NCBI RefSeq assembly: GCF_004328645.1
Contig: NZ_CP031395.1
Coordinates: 1,823,501-1,887,500, forward strand
Length of the DNA: 64,000 nt
Direction: 5' to 3'
From: Hylemonella gracilis
GTDB taxonomy: Bacteria > Pseudomonadota > Gammaproteobacteria > Burkholderiales > Burkholderiaceae_C
Positions 1 to 8,150 of this stretch are shown one piece after another. Positions within the stretch are counted from its first letter, which is position 1. Each line of letters opens with the position of its first letter. The position numbers and the translations under genes were made by a program. The notes below the pieces were generated by a model. That model was not told the origin of the DNA, ran no database searches, and saw nothing but the letters and a program-made list of their open reading frames with translations.

Positions 1-1
1 A

Positions 2-370
2 CTGTCTGAGACCGAAGGTGAGTTGCTGTTCACGGAGAATGGCAATTCGCCGGCGCTGGAGCGGGTATTGGCGTTTCTGCACCAGTTCGAGACCGAAGTA
101 CGACGCACGCGTGATTTCTGCGAGGCGCTGGCACAGAAGGGATTGCTCGCGCCTTTCGAGGTTGAAGTTCGGCCTCGGGACGGTGGCCGTGCCGTGCGCT
201 TGCAAGGTCTGCACGCGGTCAACACCCAGAAATTCTCTGAACTGCGCGGCGACACGCTGGAACTCTGGTTCACCAAGAGCTGGGTGGCCTGGATTTACGC
301 TCACCTGCATTCCATCGGCGCGCTGGGCAAGCTCTCGTCCGACAAGGCCCCGCCGTCCCGCCCGCACTGA
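2..370 (+). CDS. SapC-like protein, 3' end only
   Basis: The reading frame is open from base 2 of the window to a TGA at 368-370, giving 122 residues of a protein that began upstream. The visible part contains the pattern LFTENG, then ALERVLAFLHQFE, then FEVEVR and LQGLHAV, which I recognise from the C-terminal part of SapC-family proteins. In that family the C-terminal half varies little but the molecular role is poorly defined; the name comes from an S-layer-associated protein. No start, promoter or partner gene can be seen. The next gene converges on it after 18 bases, so it is the last gene of its transcription unit. The family assignment comes from memory of motif order, not from a search. 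Confidence 0.75.
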   Translation: MSETEGELLFTENGNSPALERVLAFLHQFETEVRRTRDFCEALAQKGLLAPFEVEVRPRDGGRAVRLQGLHAVNTQKFSELRGDTLELWFTKSWVAWIYAHLHSIGALGKLSSDKAPPSRPH

Positions 371-388
371 AGGGCGACGAGCCGGGCA

Positions 389-1282
389 TTACGGCCCGAT
401 TGAATTGAAGGGCCCGTACAACGCTCGCGGGTTCTCGACCAGGATGCGCTGGCGCGCTGCGGCGCTGGGTGCCCAATGCGCCAGCAAATCGAACAGATCC
501 CCGTCGTTGGGCATGCCGCGACCGTTCATGTTCACGTGCGGCCAGTCCGTACCCCAGACCAGGCGTTCGGGCGCGGCGGCGACCAGGGCTTGCGCCAGGG
601 GCGTGACGGGGTCATAGGGCAAGTCCCCGGGCGTGATGCGCATCGGCCCCGACAGCTTCACCCAGAAGCGGCCCGTGTCCAGCAGCTTGAGCAGGCGTTG
701 GAATGCTGGCTGGTTCACGCCGCCCGCCGCCGGGATGGCCGCGAAGTGGTCCAGCACGATGGCGCTGTTGGGCAGCGCCAGCAGGTCGTCGGCGAAGGTC
801 AGCAGGTCCTCGCCCGAGGGGTAGAACTGGACGTGCCATCCGAGCTCGGCCACCATGGCCGCGATGCGCGGCGACAGGCGGGGCAGGGCACCGCGGTGGC
901 CCGGGCTCACGAAACGCGCGCCCCGCACCCCCAGGGCGTCCAGGCGCTGCAGTTCGGCGCGGCTCACGTCCTCGGGCAGCAAGGCCACGCCCTTGAAGCG
1001 GCCGGGGTGCTGCGCGAGCACGGCGCTCAGGTGCGCGGTGTTCGTGCCGTAACCGCCGCCGCTGACCACCACGGCCCCGGCCAGGCCCAGGGTGTCCTGC
1101 AGATGGATGTGCATTTCGGGCAGCGCGTCTTCGGAGCTGTACTTGCTGTCCGGGTGGAAGGGGTACAGTGCCGCCGGGCCGAATATATGGAGGTGGCAGT
1201 CGATGGCGCCGGGCGGGCAAGCCGTGAGGGGTTTGCGCGGCGAGCGGTCCGGTGGCTGCGCGAGCGGGGGCGTGGTTTGCAT
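389..1282 (-). CDS. Amidohydrolase-family (PF04909) metal-dependent hydrolase
   Basis: This is a 297-residue TIM-barrel hydrolase of the amidohydrolase-2 type, the family of 2-pyrone-4,6-dicarboxylate lactonase and related lactonases and decarboxylases. The metal-binding HxH lies at residues 30-32 (DCHLH), a barrel-strand histidine occurs in VLDHF, and the terminal catalytic aspartate is in WGTDWPH. The ATG at 1282 lies 2 bases after the stop of the upstream Bug receptor gene, so the two are cotranscribed. The pairing suggests that the receptor binds a small organic or aromatic acid whose lactone or hydrolysable product is handled here. The reading frame is open far upstream but that part has no homology signal. 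The substrate is unknown. Confidence 0.85.
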   Translation of the reverse strand: MQTTPPLAQPPDRSPRKPLTACPPGAIDCHLHIFGPAALYPFHPDSKYSSEDALPEMHIHLQDTLGLAGAVVVSGGGYGTNTAHLSAVLAQHPGRFKGVALLPEDVSRAELQRLDALGVRGARFVSPGHRGALPRLSPRIAAMVAELGWHVQFYPSGEDLLTFADDLLALPNSAIVLDHFAAIPAAGGVNQPAFQRLLKLLDTGRFWVKLSGPMRITPGDLPYDPVTPLAQALVAAAPERLVWGTDWPHVNMNGRGMPNDGDLFDLLAHWAPSAAARQRILVENPRALYGPFNSIGP

Positions 1283-1284
1283 GG

Positions 1285-2283
1285 TCACTCGGCCTTGATC
1301 TGCGATTTGCGCACCACCTCCGCCCACTGACTGAGTTCGGCGCGGATCAGTTTGGCGAACGCGGCCGGATCGCTGGCCACGATGTCGACGCCGTCCTGCC
1401 TGAGCTTGTCCTGGAAGGCCGGCGTGCGCGCCATGCCGACGATGGCCTTGTGCAGCTTGGTGATTCGGGCCGGGTCGGTGCCGGCAGGGGCCAGGATGCC
1501 CATCCACAGAATCCCCTGGTAACCGGGAATGCCGGACTCCGCCAGCGTCGGCACTTCGGGCATCAGCGGCGAGCGGCGCAGGCTGGCGATGGCCAGCGGC
1601 TTGAGCTTGCCCGACTTGATGTGCTGCGACGAGGTGGCGATGGTGTCCATCTTCACCGCCACCATATTGGCCAGCAGGTCGTTCATGGCCGGCGCCGCGC
1701 CCTTGTAGGGGATGTGCAGCACGCGCATGCCGACGCGCTGCAGCAACAGCTCCATGGTGACGTGCGGCAGGGTGCCGTTGCCGGCCGACGCGTAAGTCAG
1801 CTTGTCCGGGTTGGCCTTGGCGTAGGCCACGAACTCGGCATAGGTGTTGAAGGGCTGGGTGCTGTTGGCGACCAGCAGTTCGGGAATCTCCGCCACCAGG
1901 GAGACGGGCGCGAAATCCTTCAGGGTGTCGAAGGGCAGGCGTTCGATCAGCGAGGGGTTGATCGTGTGGTTGGGCGTGGTGAACAGCAGCGTGTAGCCGT
2001 CGGCCGGGGCCCGGGCCACGCGTGCCGTCGCGATGGTGCCGCCGGCGCCCGGCAGGTTCTCCACCACGACGGGTGTGGCGAGTTGCTCGCCGAGTTGCGT
2101 GGCGACCAGGCGGGCCACGAAATCGACGGTGCCGCCAGCGGGGAATGGTACGATCAAACGCACGGCCTGATCCGGATAGGCGGCCTGCGCGGACAGCGAC
2201 CAGCCCGATGCGAGGACGCCGAGGATCAGCAGCAGTCCGCGCAGTCGAGCGCGCAGCGGCGCAGGCTTGAAAGAGAGAGACAT
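1285..2283 (-). CDS. Bug/TctC-family tripartite tricarboxylate receptor protein
   Basis: This is a periplasmic solute receptor of 332 residues. An N-terminal signal peptide of about 34 residues ends near SAQA, and the family's ligand-loop pattern PFPAGGTVDFVAR follows, with further Bug landmarks GYTLLF, VPYKG-like HIPYKG and LLPEVPT-like LMPEVPT. The ATG at 2283 follows a GGAG at a suitable distance. It is the first gene of a two-gene operon with the hydrolase ending at 389, and it diverges from a LysR gene across a 120-base region rich in palindromes. Bug receptors bind carboxylates and amides for a TctA/TctB permease, but no permease gene is present in this window. The ligand is not predictable. 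Confidence 0.92.
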   Translation of the reverse strand: MSLSFKPAPLRARLRGLLLILGVLASGWSLSAQAAYPDQAVRLIVPFPAGGTVDFVARLVATQLGEQLATPVVVENLPGAGGTIATARVARAPADGYTLLFTTPNHTINPSLIERLPFDTLKDFAPVSLVAEIPELLVANSTQPFNTYAEFVAYAKANPDKLTYASAGNGTLPHVTMELLLQRVGMRVLHIPYKGAAPAMNDLLANMVAVKMDTIATSSQHIKSGKLKPLAIASLRRSPLMPEVPTLAESGIPGYQGILWMGILAPAGTDPARITKLHKAIVGMARTPAFQDKLRQDGVDIVASDPAAFAKLIRAELSQWAEVVRKSQIKAE

Positions 2284-2351
2284 GGGGAGCTCCAGCAGGT
2301 GTTGTTGGGGAGGGCGGAACAAGGCGCGCAGTACACCATCGCACCGCCACG

Positions 2352-2395
2352 CAAACAAATGATTTGTTTGCACCCACCAATGAACGCCGTTCATT
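2352..2395. promoter_or_regulatory. Two palindromes in the divergent Bug/LysR promoter
   Basis: A perfect 9-1-9 palindrome (CAAACAAAT / ATTTGTTTG) occupies 2352-2370, and a 7-3-7 palindrome (AATGAAC / GTTCATT) occupies 2379-2395, both just upstream of the LysR start. The position between divergent genes is typical for LysR-type operator DNA. Operator function is inferred. Confidence 0.6.
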
Positions 2396-2403
2396 TGTTT
2401 TCC

Positions 2404-3309
2404 ATGCAGATCGACTTTCTGGGTATCCAGGCCTTCCTGGCCATCGTTGAATGCGGCAGCTTCCAACTGGCCGCGACGCGGCTCAACCTGTCGCAGACCG
2501 CTGTCAGCCACCGCATGCGCAAGCTGGAAGAAACACTGGGCGTGCGCCTGATCGCTCGGACCACGCGCGAGGTGTCCCTGACGGACGCCGGTCGCGCGCT
2601 GCTGCCGCGCGCGCGCAATGCGCTGCAGGAGCTGGATGCTTCCTGCGAGACCGTGCGCAAGCACGGCCAGAACGCGAACAACTGGCTGGTGCTGGCCTGC
2701 CTGCCCACCCTGGCCTCGGGCGTGCTGGTCGAGGTACTGCGGGACTGCCAGGCGCGCTGGCCCGACGCCTCGGTGCGCATCTTTGACAGCAGCGTGCCCG
2801 AAATCCTTGAATTGGTGGAGTCCCGCACCGCCGCCTTTGGCCTCAGCGTGATGCGGCCCGGTCTGGTCGGCGGCGAGCTGGAGGCGCAGCGCATCGGCGA
2901 CGAGCCCTTCATTCTGCTGTGTCCCGAGGTGCATCCGCTGGCCCGCAAGCCCGTGGTGCGCTGGCTGGAACTGCAAGGCGAGGCACTCATCCGCATCAGC
3001 ATGACTTCGGGCAACAGCGTGACCATCGACGAGTCCCTGGACGGCTTGCGTGAACAACTGCGCTGGCGTCTCGAAGCGCAGCACACGGCGATGGCGCTCG
3101 AGATGGTGCGCGCCGGCCTGGGCCTGACAGTGGTGCCGCTGCTCGCGGCGGTACCGGGGCCGGGCATCCGCGCCGTGCCGCTGGAGGTGCCCCAGGTGTC
3201 CCGCACGCTGGCCGTGATCACACGCCGCGACGCCCTGTTCGACGCGCGGGAGCGCTTCGTGAAAGACAGTGCCGTGGCGCTCATTCGCAGCCGCATCGCC
3301 GCCAACTGA
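2404..3309 (+). CDS. LysR-family transcriptional regulator
   Basis: This 301-residue protein has the LysR layout: an N-terminal winged helix-turn-helix (residues about 1-60, with AATRLNLSQTAVSHRMRKLEETLGV and the wing RTTREVSLTDAGRALL) and a periplasmic-binding-like effector domain. The ATG at 2404 (MQIDFLG) gives the usual family length. An in-frame ATG at 2380 would add 8 residues and would sit inside a palindrome, so it is less likely. It diverges from the receptor-hydrolase operon and probably controls it. A ten-base motif from its own upstream region recurs ahead of the next receptor gene at 3436, so it may control both flanking units. Confidence 0.92.
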   Translation: MQIDFLGIQAFLAIVECGSFQLAATRLNLSQTAVSHRMRKLEETLGVRLIARTTREVSLTDAGRALLPRARNALQELDASCETVRKHGQNANNWLVLACLPTLASGVLVEVLRDCQARWPDASVRIFDSSVPEILELVESRTAAFGLSVMRPGLVGGELEAQRIGDEPFILLCPEVHPLARKPVVRWLELQGEALIRISMTSGNSVTIDESLDGLREQLRWRLEAQHTAMALEMVRAGLGLTVVPLLAAVPGPGIRAVPLEVPQVSRTLAVITRRDALFDARERFVKDSAVALIRSRIAAN

Positions 3310-3377
3310 GCCGGAAACAGCGCCCCCGCAGCCTTGCCGCGGCGGATGAATCTTGCGCATGGGTGGGCAAGAAGAAT

Positions 3378-3387
3378 TCATTTGTTC
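3378..3387. promoter_or_regulatory. Second copy of the TTCATTTGTT motif
   Basis: The ten bases TTCATTTGTT at 3378-3387 repeat exactly the motif at 2390-2399 on the other side of the LysR gene. The copy lies 49 bases before the start of the Tat-type receptor gene. It may be a shared operator half-site; this is inferred from the exact repetition only. Confidence 0.45.
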
Positions 3388-3435
3388 TCGCTCCGGGCGC
3401 GGCCTAAACTTTCCCGCATAACGAGGAGACCCGCC

Positions 3436-4470
3436 ATGATCGCATCGTTACGCCGCACGCCGGCCCTTGCGCTTCTTTCACCCGCCCTGCGCCACCACGA
3501 TTTCAGTCGTCGCGATTTTCTGGCGGGCTGCGCCGCCGCCGCGCTGGCGATGGGAACCGGCCATGCGCGGGCCGAGGGCGGCAATCCCGGCCGGCCGATC
3601 CAGGTGATCGTGCCTTTTGGTCCAGGTGGTCTGGCGGACATTTCCATGCGACTGGTGGCGCAGAAGCTGAGCGAACGCATGGGCCAACCCTGGGTGGTGG
3701 ACAACCGCCCCGGCGCGGGGGGCGTGGTGGCCGCCACGTCGGCGCTGTCCGCGCCGCGCGATGGGCATACGCTCATCTTGTTTTCCAACGGCACGGCCAT
3801 CGGCAAATCGCTGTTCAAGCTCGGCTACGACCCCGAGGTCGACTTCACGCCGATCTCCAGTCTGGCGCTGTTCGATCTGGTCCTCATCACGCGCAAGGAC
3901 GGTCCCCTGACCGACCTGCCGAAGCTGCTGGCTGCGGGGCGCGCGCGGCCGCTGCTGCTGGGCAGCATCAACCCCGGCAGCACCCAGAACCTGTCGGCGG
4001 AGCTGTTCAAGTCGGTGGCCGGGCTCAACCATGCCGATGTCGTACCGCACAAAAGCACGCCCCAGGTGCTGATCAGCGTGCTGCGGGGCGACGTGGACGT
4101 GGCCTTCGAGTCCTATGCCGCGCTGAAAGGCGCAGTCGACAGCGGGCAGGTGCGCGCGGTGGCGACCACCGGCTCGGCGCGGACGGCGTGGCTGCCTGAC
4201 GTTCCCACCGTGCAGGAGGCTGGCCTCGCCGATTACGTCGTCACCGGCTGGAACGCGCTGTACGCCACCGCCGGCACGCCTGCGGACAGGGTGGAACAGA
4301 TCAACGGGCACATGCAGGCGGTCATGACAATGCCCGAGGTGCGCCAGCGCCTGCTGGACCTGGGAACTGAAGCGAGGGCCAGCACCTCCGCCCAGCAGGC
4401 CGAAGTGTTTCGGCGCGACACCGCGAAGTGGGCACAGGTGATTGCCCGGGCCAACATCAAGGTGTCGTAG
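3436..4470 (+). CDS. Bug/TctC-family receptor with a Tat signal
   Basis: This is a 344-residue tripartite tricarboxylate receptor with the family landmarks PFGPGGLADISMR, NRPGAGG and LPDVPTVQEAG. Its N-terminus differs from the other receptors here: residues 24-29 read SRRDFL, a twin-arginine motif, followed by a hydrophobic stretch and an ARA-type cleavage site near residue 50. It therefore probably exports folded through the Tat system rather than through Sec. The ATG at 3436 is preceded by GAGGAG at 3423-3428, which fixes the start against an in-frame upstream ATG. It is followed after a short gap by a metal-dependent hydrolase, repeating the receptor-plus-hydrolase arrangement seen on the other side of the LysR gene. 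Confidence 0.9.
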   Translation: MIASLRRTPALALLSPALRHHDFSRRDFLAGCAAAALAMGTGHARAEGGNPGRPIQVIVPFGPGGLADISMRLVAQKLSERMGQPWVVDNRPGAGGVVAATSALSAPRDGHTLILFSNGTAIGKSLFKLGYDPEVDFTPISSLALFDLVLITRKDGPLTDLPKLLAAGRARPLLLGSINPGSTQNLSAELFKSVAGLNHADVVPHKSTPQVLISVLRGDVDVAFESYAALKGAVDSGQVRAVATTGSARTAWLPDVPTVQEAGLADYVVTGWNALYATAGTPADRVEQINGHMQAVMTMPEVRQRLLDLGTEARASTSAQQAEVFRRDTAKWAQVIARANIKVS

Positions 4471-4526
4471 ACGGCGCCGTGATGCGCCATGGTCTTCGAC
4501 CCACCGATTCTTCAAGGACTCTTCGT

Positions 4527-5339
4527 TTGAATTTTCCCATCCATTCCGAGGCCCCGCTGGTCGATGCCCACGTGCATGTGTTTCGCCGCGACATGCCCCT
4601 GGTGCCCGACCCGCGCCATCAGCCCGACTACGAATTCAGTGCCGAGCAACTGCAATCGACCCTGGACACCCACGGTGTGCAATTCTGTGTGATCGCCGCC
4701 GCCAGCCCCTGGGGCGACTGCAACGACTACATCGTCGATGCGCTGCGTTCGCGCCCGCGCTGGCGTGGCACGGTCATCCTCGATCCGGAGCGTACCGACC
4801 GTTACCAGCTGGAGCAGCTGGGCCGGGACGGCATCGTCGGTCTGCGCCTGCCCTTCATCGGTTTGCGTGAGCTGCCTGCTCTGGACAGCTGGGCCTGGCG
4901 CAAGCTGCTCTACCGGCTCCGGGAACTGGACTGGCATGTGCACCTGCACCTCGATGGTCCCCGCATTCCGCAGGTGCTGCCCTGGCTGGAGCAATCGGGC
5001 GTGAAGATCGTCATCGACCACATCGGTCGCCCCGATCCGGTCGAGGGCATCCACGGTGAAGGCTTCAAGGCCATGGTCCGTTCCGTCGAGTCGGGCCGCA
5101 CCTGGGTCAAGCTCTCCGGCGCCTACCGGCTCGGGCCTCAGGCGACGGAACAGGCCCGTGAGTTGTGTCGCCAGGTCGGGTACGAGCGGCTGGTCTGGGC
5201 CAGCGACTGCCCTTTTGTCGGCGCGGAAACCACGAGCTATCAGAGCACCATCGACTGGTTGACCGACGTGGTGCCGGACGCGCGCGAGCGTGCGCGCATC
5301 ACCGGGGCCAATGCGCTGGCGCTGTACTTCCAGCACTGA
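4527..5339 (+). CDS. Amidohydrolase-family (PF04909) metal-dependent hydrolase
   Basis: This is a second TIM-barrel hydrolase, about 270 residues, of the PF04909 family. It shows the N-terminal metal site DAHVHVF, the barrel histidine in VIDHIGRP, the strand WVKLSGAYR and the terminal aspartate in VWASDCPF. I place the start at the TTG at 4527 because AAGGA at 4514-4518 sits 8 bases upstream; an in-frame ATG at 4482 lacks such a site and would add 15 residues. It lies in the same direction directly after the Tat-type receptor. It resembles the hydrolase at 389-1282 in fold but not closely in sequence, so the two need not share a substrate. Confidence 0.82.
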   Translation: MNFPIHSEAPLVDAHVHVFRRDMPLVPDPRHQPDYEFSAEQLQSTLDTHGVQFCVIAAASPWGDCNDYIVDALRSRPRWRGTVILDPERTDRYQLEQLGRDGIVGLRLPFIGLRELPALDSWAWRKLLYRLRELDWHVHLHLDGPRIPQVLPWLEQSGVKIVIDHIGRPDPVEGIHGEGFKAMVRSVESGRTWVKLSGAYRLGPQATEQARELCRQVGYERLVWASDCPFVGAETTSYQSTIDWLTDVVPDARERARITGANALALYFQH

Positions 5340-5382
5340 GTCGACCTGAAATCCTCCGGGCAAGGGGTGAAGACTCGGGCGC

Positions 5383-6291
5383 TCAGACCCGTGGTCTTGA
5401 CTGTTCTTCCGGCGGGCGGTGCGCCATGACCCAGTCGTACAGGCCTTGCGCGGCGGGTGACAGGCCGCGATCGCGGCGCCGCACCAGGTAGATGCGGCGC
5501 GTCAGGCCGGGCCAGCGCACGGGGCGGATCTCGAGCTCGGGCGATCTGAATTGGTAGAGCGTGAGCGCCGGGACGATGCTGACGCCCAGGCCCGCCTGCA
5601 CCATGCCCGCGACGGTCGCGAGTTGTTCCACCTCCAGCACGGCGCGCAGGGGCTGCGGGTGCGTTGCCGCGTCCAGGTACTGGCGCACGCTGGACGTGCG
5701 CGACAGGTGGATGAAGGGCCAGGCCGCGACGTCGCGCGGGCGTGGTTTCCGCAGCTGGCCCAGCGGGTGGCCAACTGGGTAGACGAGGTGGAAATTGTCG
5801 CCACAGAAGGTCTCGGCGCGCAGCTCCGGTGTTTCGGCGCGTGTGGCTGCGAGCGCGAAGTCAAAACGTCCGCCGCGCACGCGTTCGATGCAGGCCTCGG
5901 ACAGCACATCGGCCACCTCGATCTCGATGCCGGGGTAGGCCGTGTGAAATCCGGCCAGCACCTTGGGTAGCCAGTCCGCGGCCAGGGAGGGCAGCAGCGC
6001 GATGGACACCCGTCCGCGTTCCCGCGCGGCCCGCTCGCGCATGCCCGAGACCAGGGCATCGAGTTCAGCGAGCACGCGGCGGGCGGAGCGCTCGAATTCC
6101 TCGCCTTCCTGGCTCAGCGCGACATGGCGGGTGCTGCGCTCGAAGAGGCGCACGCCCAGGTTCTCCTCCAGTTGTTGCACCAGGGCGCTGAAGGCGGGTT
6201 GCGAGAGATGGCAGGCCGCGGCGGCGCGCGTGAAGTTGCGTTCGGTGGCCAGGGCCAGGAAGGCACGCAGGTCGCGGGAGGCGATATTCAT
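5383..6291 (-). CDS. LysR-family transcriptional regulator
   Basis: This 302-residue regulator starts with a LysR winged helix-turn-helix (RDLRAFLALATERNFTRAAA, then LSQPAFSALVQQLEENLGVRLFERS) and continues into an effector-binding domain containing GMVQAGLGVSIVP. The ATG at 6291 gives MNIASRD and the usual length; an upstream in-frame ATG at 6330 would add 13 residues of non-family sequence. It diverges from the AtuA-type gene at 6408, with a LysR-type inverted repeat in between. The expected role is control of the AtuA pair and the receptor behind it, with autoregulation. Confidence 0.9.
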   Translation of the reverse strand: MNIASRDLRAFLALATERNFTRAAAACHLSQPAFSALVQQLEENLGVRLFERSTRHVALSQEGEEFERSARRVLAELDALVSGMRERAARERGRVSIALLPSLAADWLPKVLAGFHTAYPGIEIEVADVLSEACIERVRGGRFDFALAATRAETPELRAETFCGDNFHLVYPVGHPLGQLRKPRPRDVAAWPFIHLSRTSSVRQYLDAATHPQPLRAVLEVEQLATVAGMVQAGLGVSIVPALTLYQFRSPELEIRPVRWPGLTRRIYLVRRRDRGLSPAAQGLYDWVMAHRPPEEQSRPRV

Positions 6292-6308
6292 TTGATAGTC
6301 GGATGAAT
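6286..6308. promoter_or_regulatory. LysR-type inverted repeat ATTCAT-N11-ATGAAT
   Basis: Six-base arms ATTCAT (6286-6291) and ATGAAT (6303-6308) are exactly 11 bases apart, the T-N11-A geometry of LysR operators. A wider pair ATATTCA / TGAATAT (6284-6290 and 6314-6320) surrounds the right part. It overlaps the start codon of the LysR gene, which would suit autorepression. Confidence 0.6.
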
Positions 6309-6407
6309 TGATCTGAATATTCGATTTCACGGATGACAGCGTAGCGCCTAGAGTCCCTCCCCGACAAGCACGAAAGCACTGCCCGTGGGCGGTGGTGGCG
6401 AGGAGAC

Positions 6408-7754
6408 ATGAAAGAACCCCTGTTGCGCATTGGCTGTGCCGCCGGTTTTTCCGGTGACCGTGTGGACGCTGCCGCCCCCGTCGTGGAGGCGCTGATTGCC
6501 GCGGGTGGCCCGTCCGTGCTGATCTTCGAGACCCTGGCCGAGCGGACCCTGGCGCTCGCGCAGCTGGCGCGTCGCGGCAATCCGGAGGGCGGCTACGAGC
6601 CCCTGCTGGATGACTTGCTGCGCCCCGTGCTCGCGCGTTGCCTGCAGGCCGGCATACGCATCGTCAGCAATTTCGGCGCGGCCAACCCGGTCGGCGCGGC
6701 CCGGCGCATCCACGCATTGGCCCGTGAACTGGGCCTGCCGCCGCTTCGCATCGCCGTGGTCGAGGGGGACGACCTGAGCCTGCCAGACCGGCGTTCTCTG
6801 TGGGAAGGCGCGGCCACCGGCCTGCAGGTGGTCTCGGCGAACGCCTATCTGGGTGCCGAGGCCATTGCCGATGCCTTGCTGGCAGGCGCGCAGATTGTGG
6901 TCTGCGGCCGTGTCGCGGACCCTTCCTTGACGGTCGGGCCCGCCCTGGCGCATTACCGCTGGCGGCGTGACGACTGGGACCGCCTGGCCCGCGCGACCAT
7001 GGCAGGCCATCTGCTGGAATGCGGCGCCCAGGTCAGCGGCGGTTATTACGCTGACCCCGGTTTCAAGGACGTGCCCGGTCTCGCCACGCTGGGCTACCCG
7101 ATCGCCGAGATCGACGCCGACGGCCATTGCACCATCACCAAGCCGCCGGGCACGGGCGGGCGCATCGACGAACACACGGTCAAGGAGCAATTGCTGTATG
7201 AGGTGCACGACCCGCAGGCCTATCTGACGCCCGACGTGGTGGCCGATCTGGGCGAAGCCGAGGTCACGCAGACCGGGCCGGACCGCGTGCGGCTCAGCGG
7301 CGTGCGCGGCCACCCCCGGCCCGCCACGCTGAAAGTCAATGTCTGCCACGCGACCGGTTGGCTGGCCGAGGGTGAAATTTCCTACGCCGGTGCCCGGGCC
7401 GAGGCGCGCGCGCGACTGGCCGCGCAGGTGCTGCGCGAACGTCTGCGGGGCCTGGGGCCACTGCGCGTGGACCTGATCGGCGTGAGCAGCATCTTCGGTG
7501 ACGACGAAGGCCAGTGGTTGGACGCGCAAGCCTTGGGCGAGGCGCGCGATGTGCGCCTGCGCGTGGCCCTGCGCCATGCCGACCAGGCCAGCGCCGAGCG
7601 CTTGCCGCGCGAGGTCACGGCGCTCTACACCTGCGGTCCGGCCGGCGGTGGTGGCGTGCGCACGGCCTTGCGGCCGCGTCTGGGCACGGTGTCCTGCCTG
7701 GTGCCGCGCGAGCAGGTGCGGGCCACGCACCGTTTCATCGAGGAGGCCGCATGA
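6408..7754 (+). CDS. AtuA-family acyclic terpene utilization-type protein (DUF1446)
   Basis: This 448-residue protein belongs to the DUF1446/AtuA family. Recognisable points are IGCAAGFSGDR at the start, the NFGAANP block, VVCGRVADPSLTVGP and GGYYADPGFKDVPGL. AtuA was named from the acyclic terpene (citronellol/geranyl) utilization cluster of Pseudomonas, but its reaction is undefined. GAGGAGAC directly precedes the ATG. Its stop overlaps the start of the next gene (ATGA), so the pair is translationally coupled. No citronellyl- or geranyl-CoA carboxylase or dehydrogenase gene is nearby, so a terpene substrate is not supported here. Together with the LysR gene and the downstream receptor it looks like a self-contained organic-acid unit. 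Confidence 0.88.
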   Translation: MKEPLLRIGCAAGFSGDRVDAAAPVVEALIAAGGPSVLIFETLAERTLALAQLARRGNPEGGYEPLLDDLLRPVLARCLQAGIRIVSNFGAANPVGAARRIHALARELGLPPLRIAVVEGDDLSLPDRRSLWEGAATGLQVVSANAYLGAEAIADALLAGAQIVVCGRVADPSLTVGPALAHYRWRRDDWDRLARATMAGHLLECGAQVSGGYYADPGFKDVPGLATLGYPIAEIDADGHCTITKPPGTGGRIDEHTVKEQLLYEVHDPQAYLTPDVVADLGEAEVTQTGPDRVRLSGVRGHPRPATLKVNVCHATGWLAEGEISYAGARAEARARLAAQVLRERLRGLGPLRVDLIGVSSIFGDDEGQWLDAQALGEARDVRLRVALRHADQASAERLPREVTALYTCGPAGGGGVRTALRPRLGTVSCLVPREQVRATHRFIEEAA

Positions 7755-8113
7755 GCGCGCCCACGATCCGCGTGCCCCTGCACCGCCTGGCCCATGGCCG
7801 CACGGGTGACAAGGGCGACCGCTCCAACATCAGCGTGATCGCCTGGCATCCAGTCTTCTGGCCACTGCTGGTCGCGCAGGTCACGGAAGAAGCCGTGGCC
7901 CGCCAGTTCGCGCACCGCCGCCCGGCCTTGGTGCGGCGCCATCTGCTGCCGCGCCTGCAGGCCATGAACTTCGTCATCGACGCGGTGCTCGATGGCGGCG
8001 TGAACGACGCGCTCAACCTCGATAGCCACGGCAAGGCGCTGTCTTTCCTGTTGCTGGATCTGGTGGTCGAGGTGCCGGCGCAGCACGCCGCGCTCCTGAT
8101 CGGAGCGGATTGA
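7751..8113 (+). CDS. AtuA-associated small domain protein
   Basis: This 120-residue protein matches the small domain that follows AtuA in fused versions; the pattern LAHGRTGDKGDRSNISVIA near the N-terminus is its most conserved block. The start ATG at 7751 overlaps the stop of the preceding AtuA gene. The open frame extends upstream but that part lies inside AtuA. Many genomes encode AtuA and this domain either fused or as adjacent genes, so the two probably form one complex. The chemistry is not known. Confidence 0.85.
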   Translation: MSAPTIRVPLHRLAHGRTGDKGDRSNISVIAWHPVFWPLLVAQVTEEAVARQFAHRRPALVRRHLLPRLQAMNFVIDAVLDGGVNDALNLDSHGKALSFLLLDLVVEVPAQHAALLIGAD

Positions 8114-8150
8114 GTTTTCTTTTCACACAACCCCCCTGGAGGAGACTTAG

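Noticed and set aside
389..2380. One 663-residue minus-strand protein
   Set aside because: The open frame runs through the receptor gene in another frame; only the part from the ATG at 1282 has family motifs.
2380..2403. Upstream start for the first LysR gene
   Set aside because: It would place the start codon inside a palindrome and add residues not usual for the family; the ATG at 2404 begins at the conserved motif.
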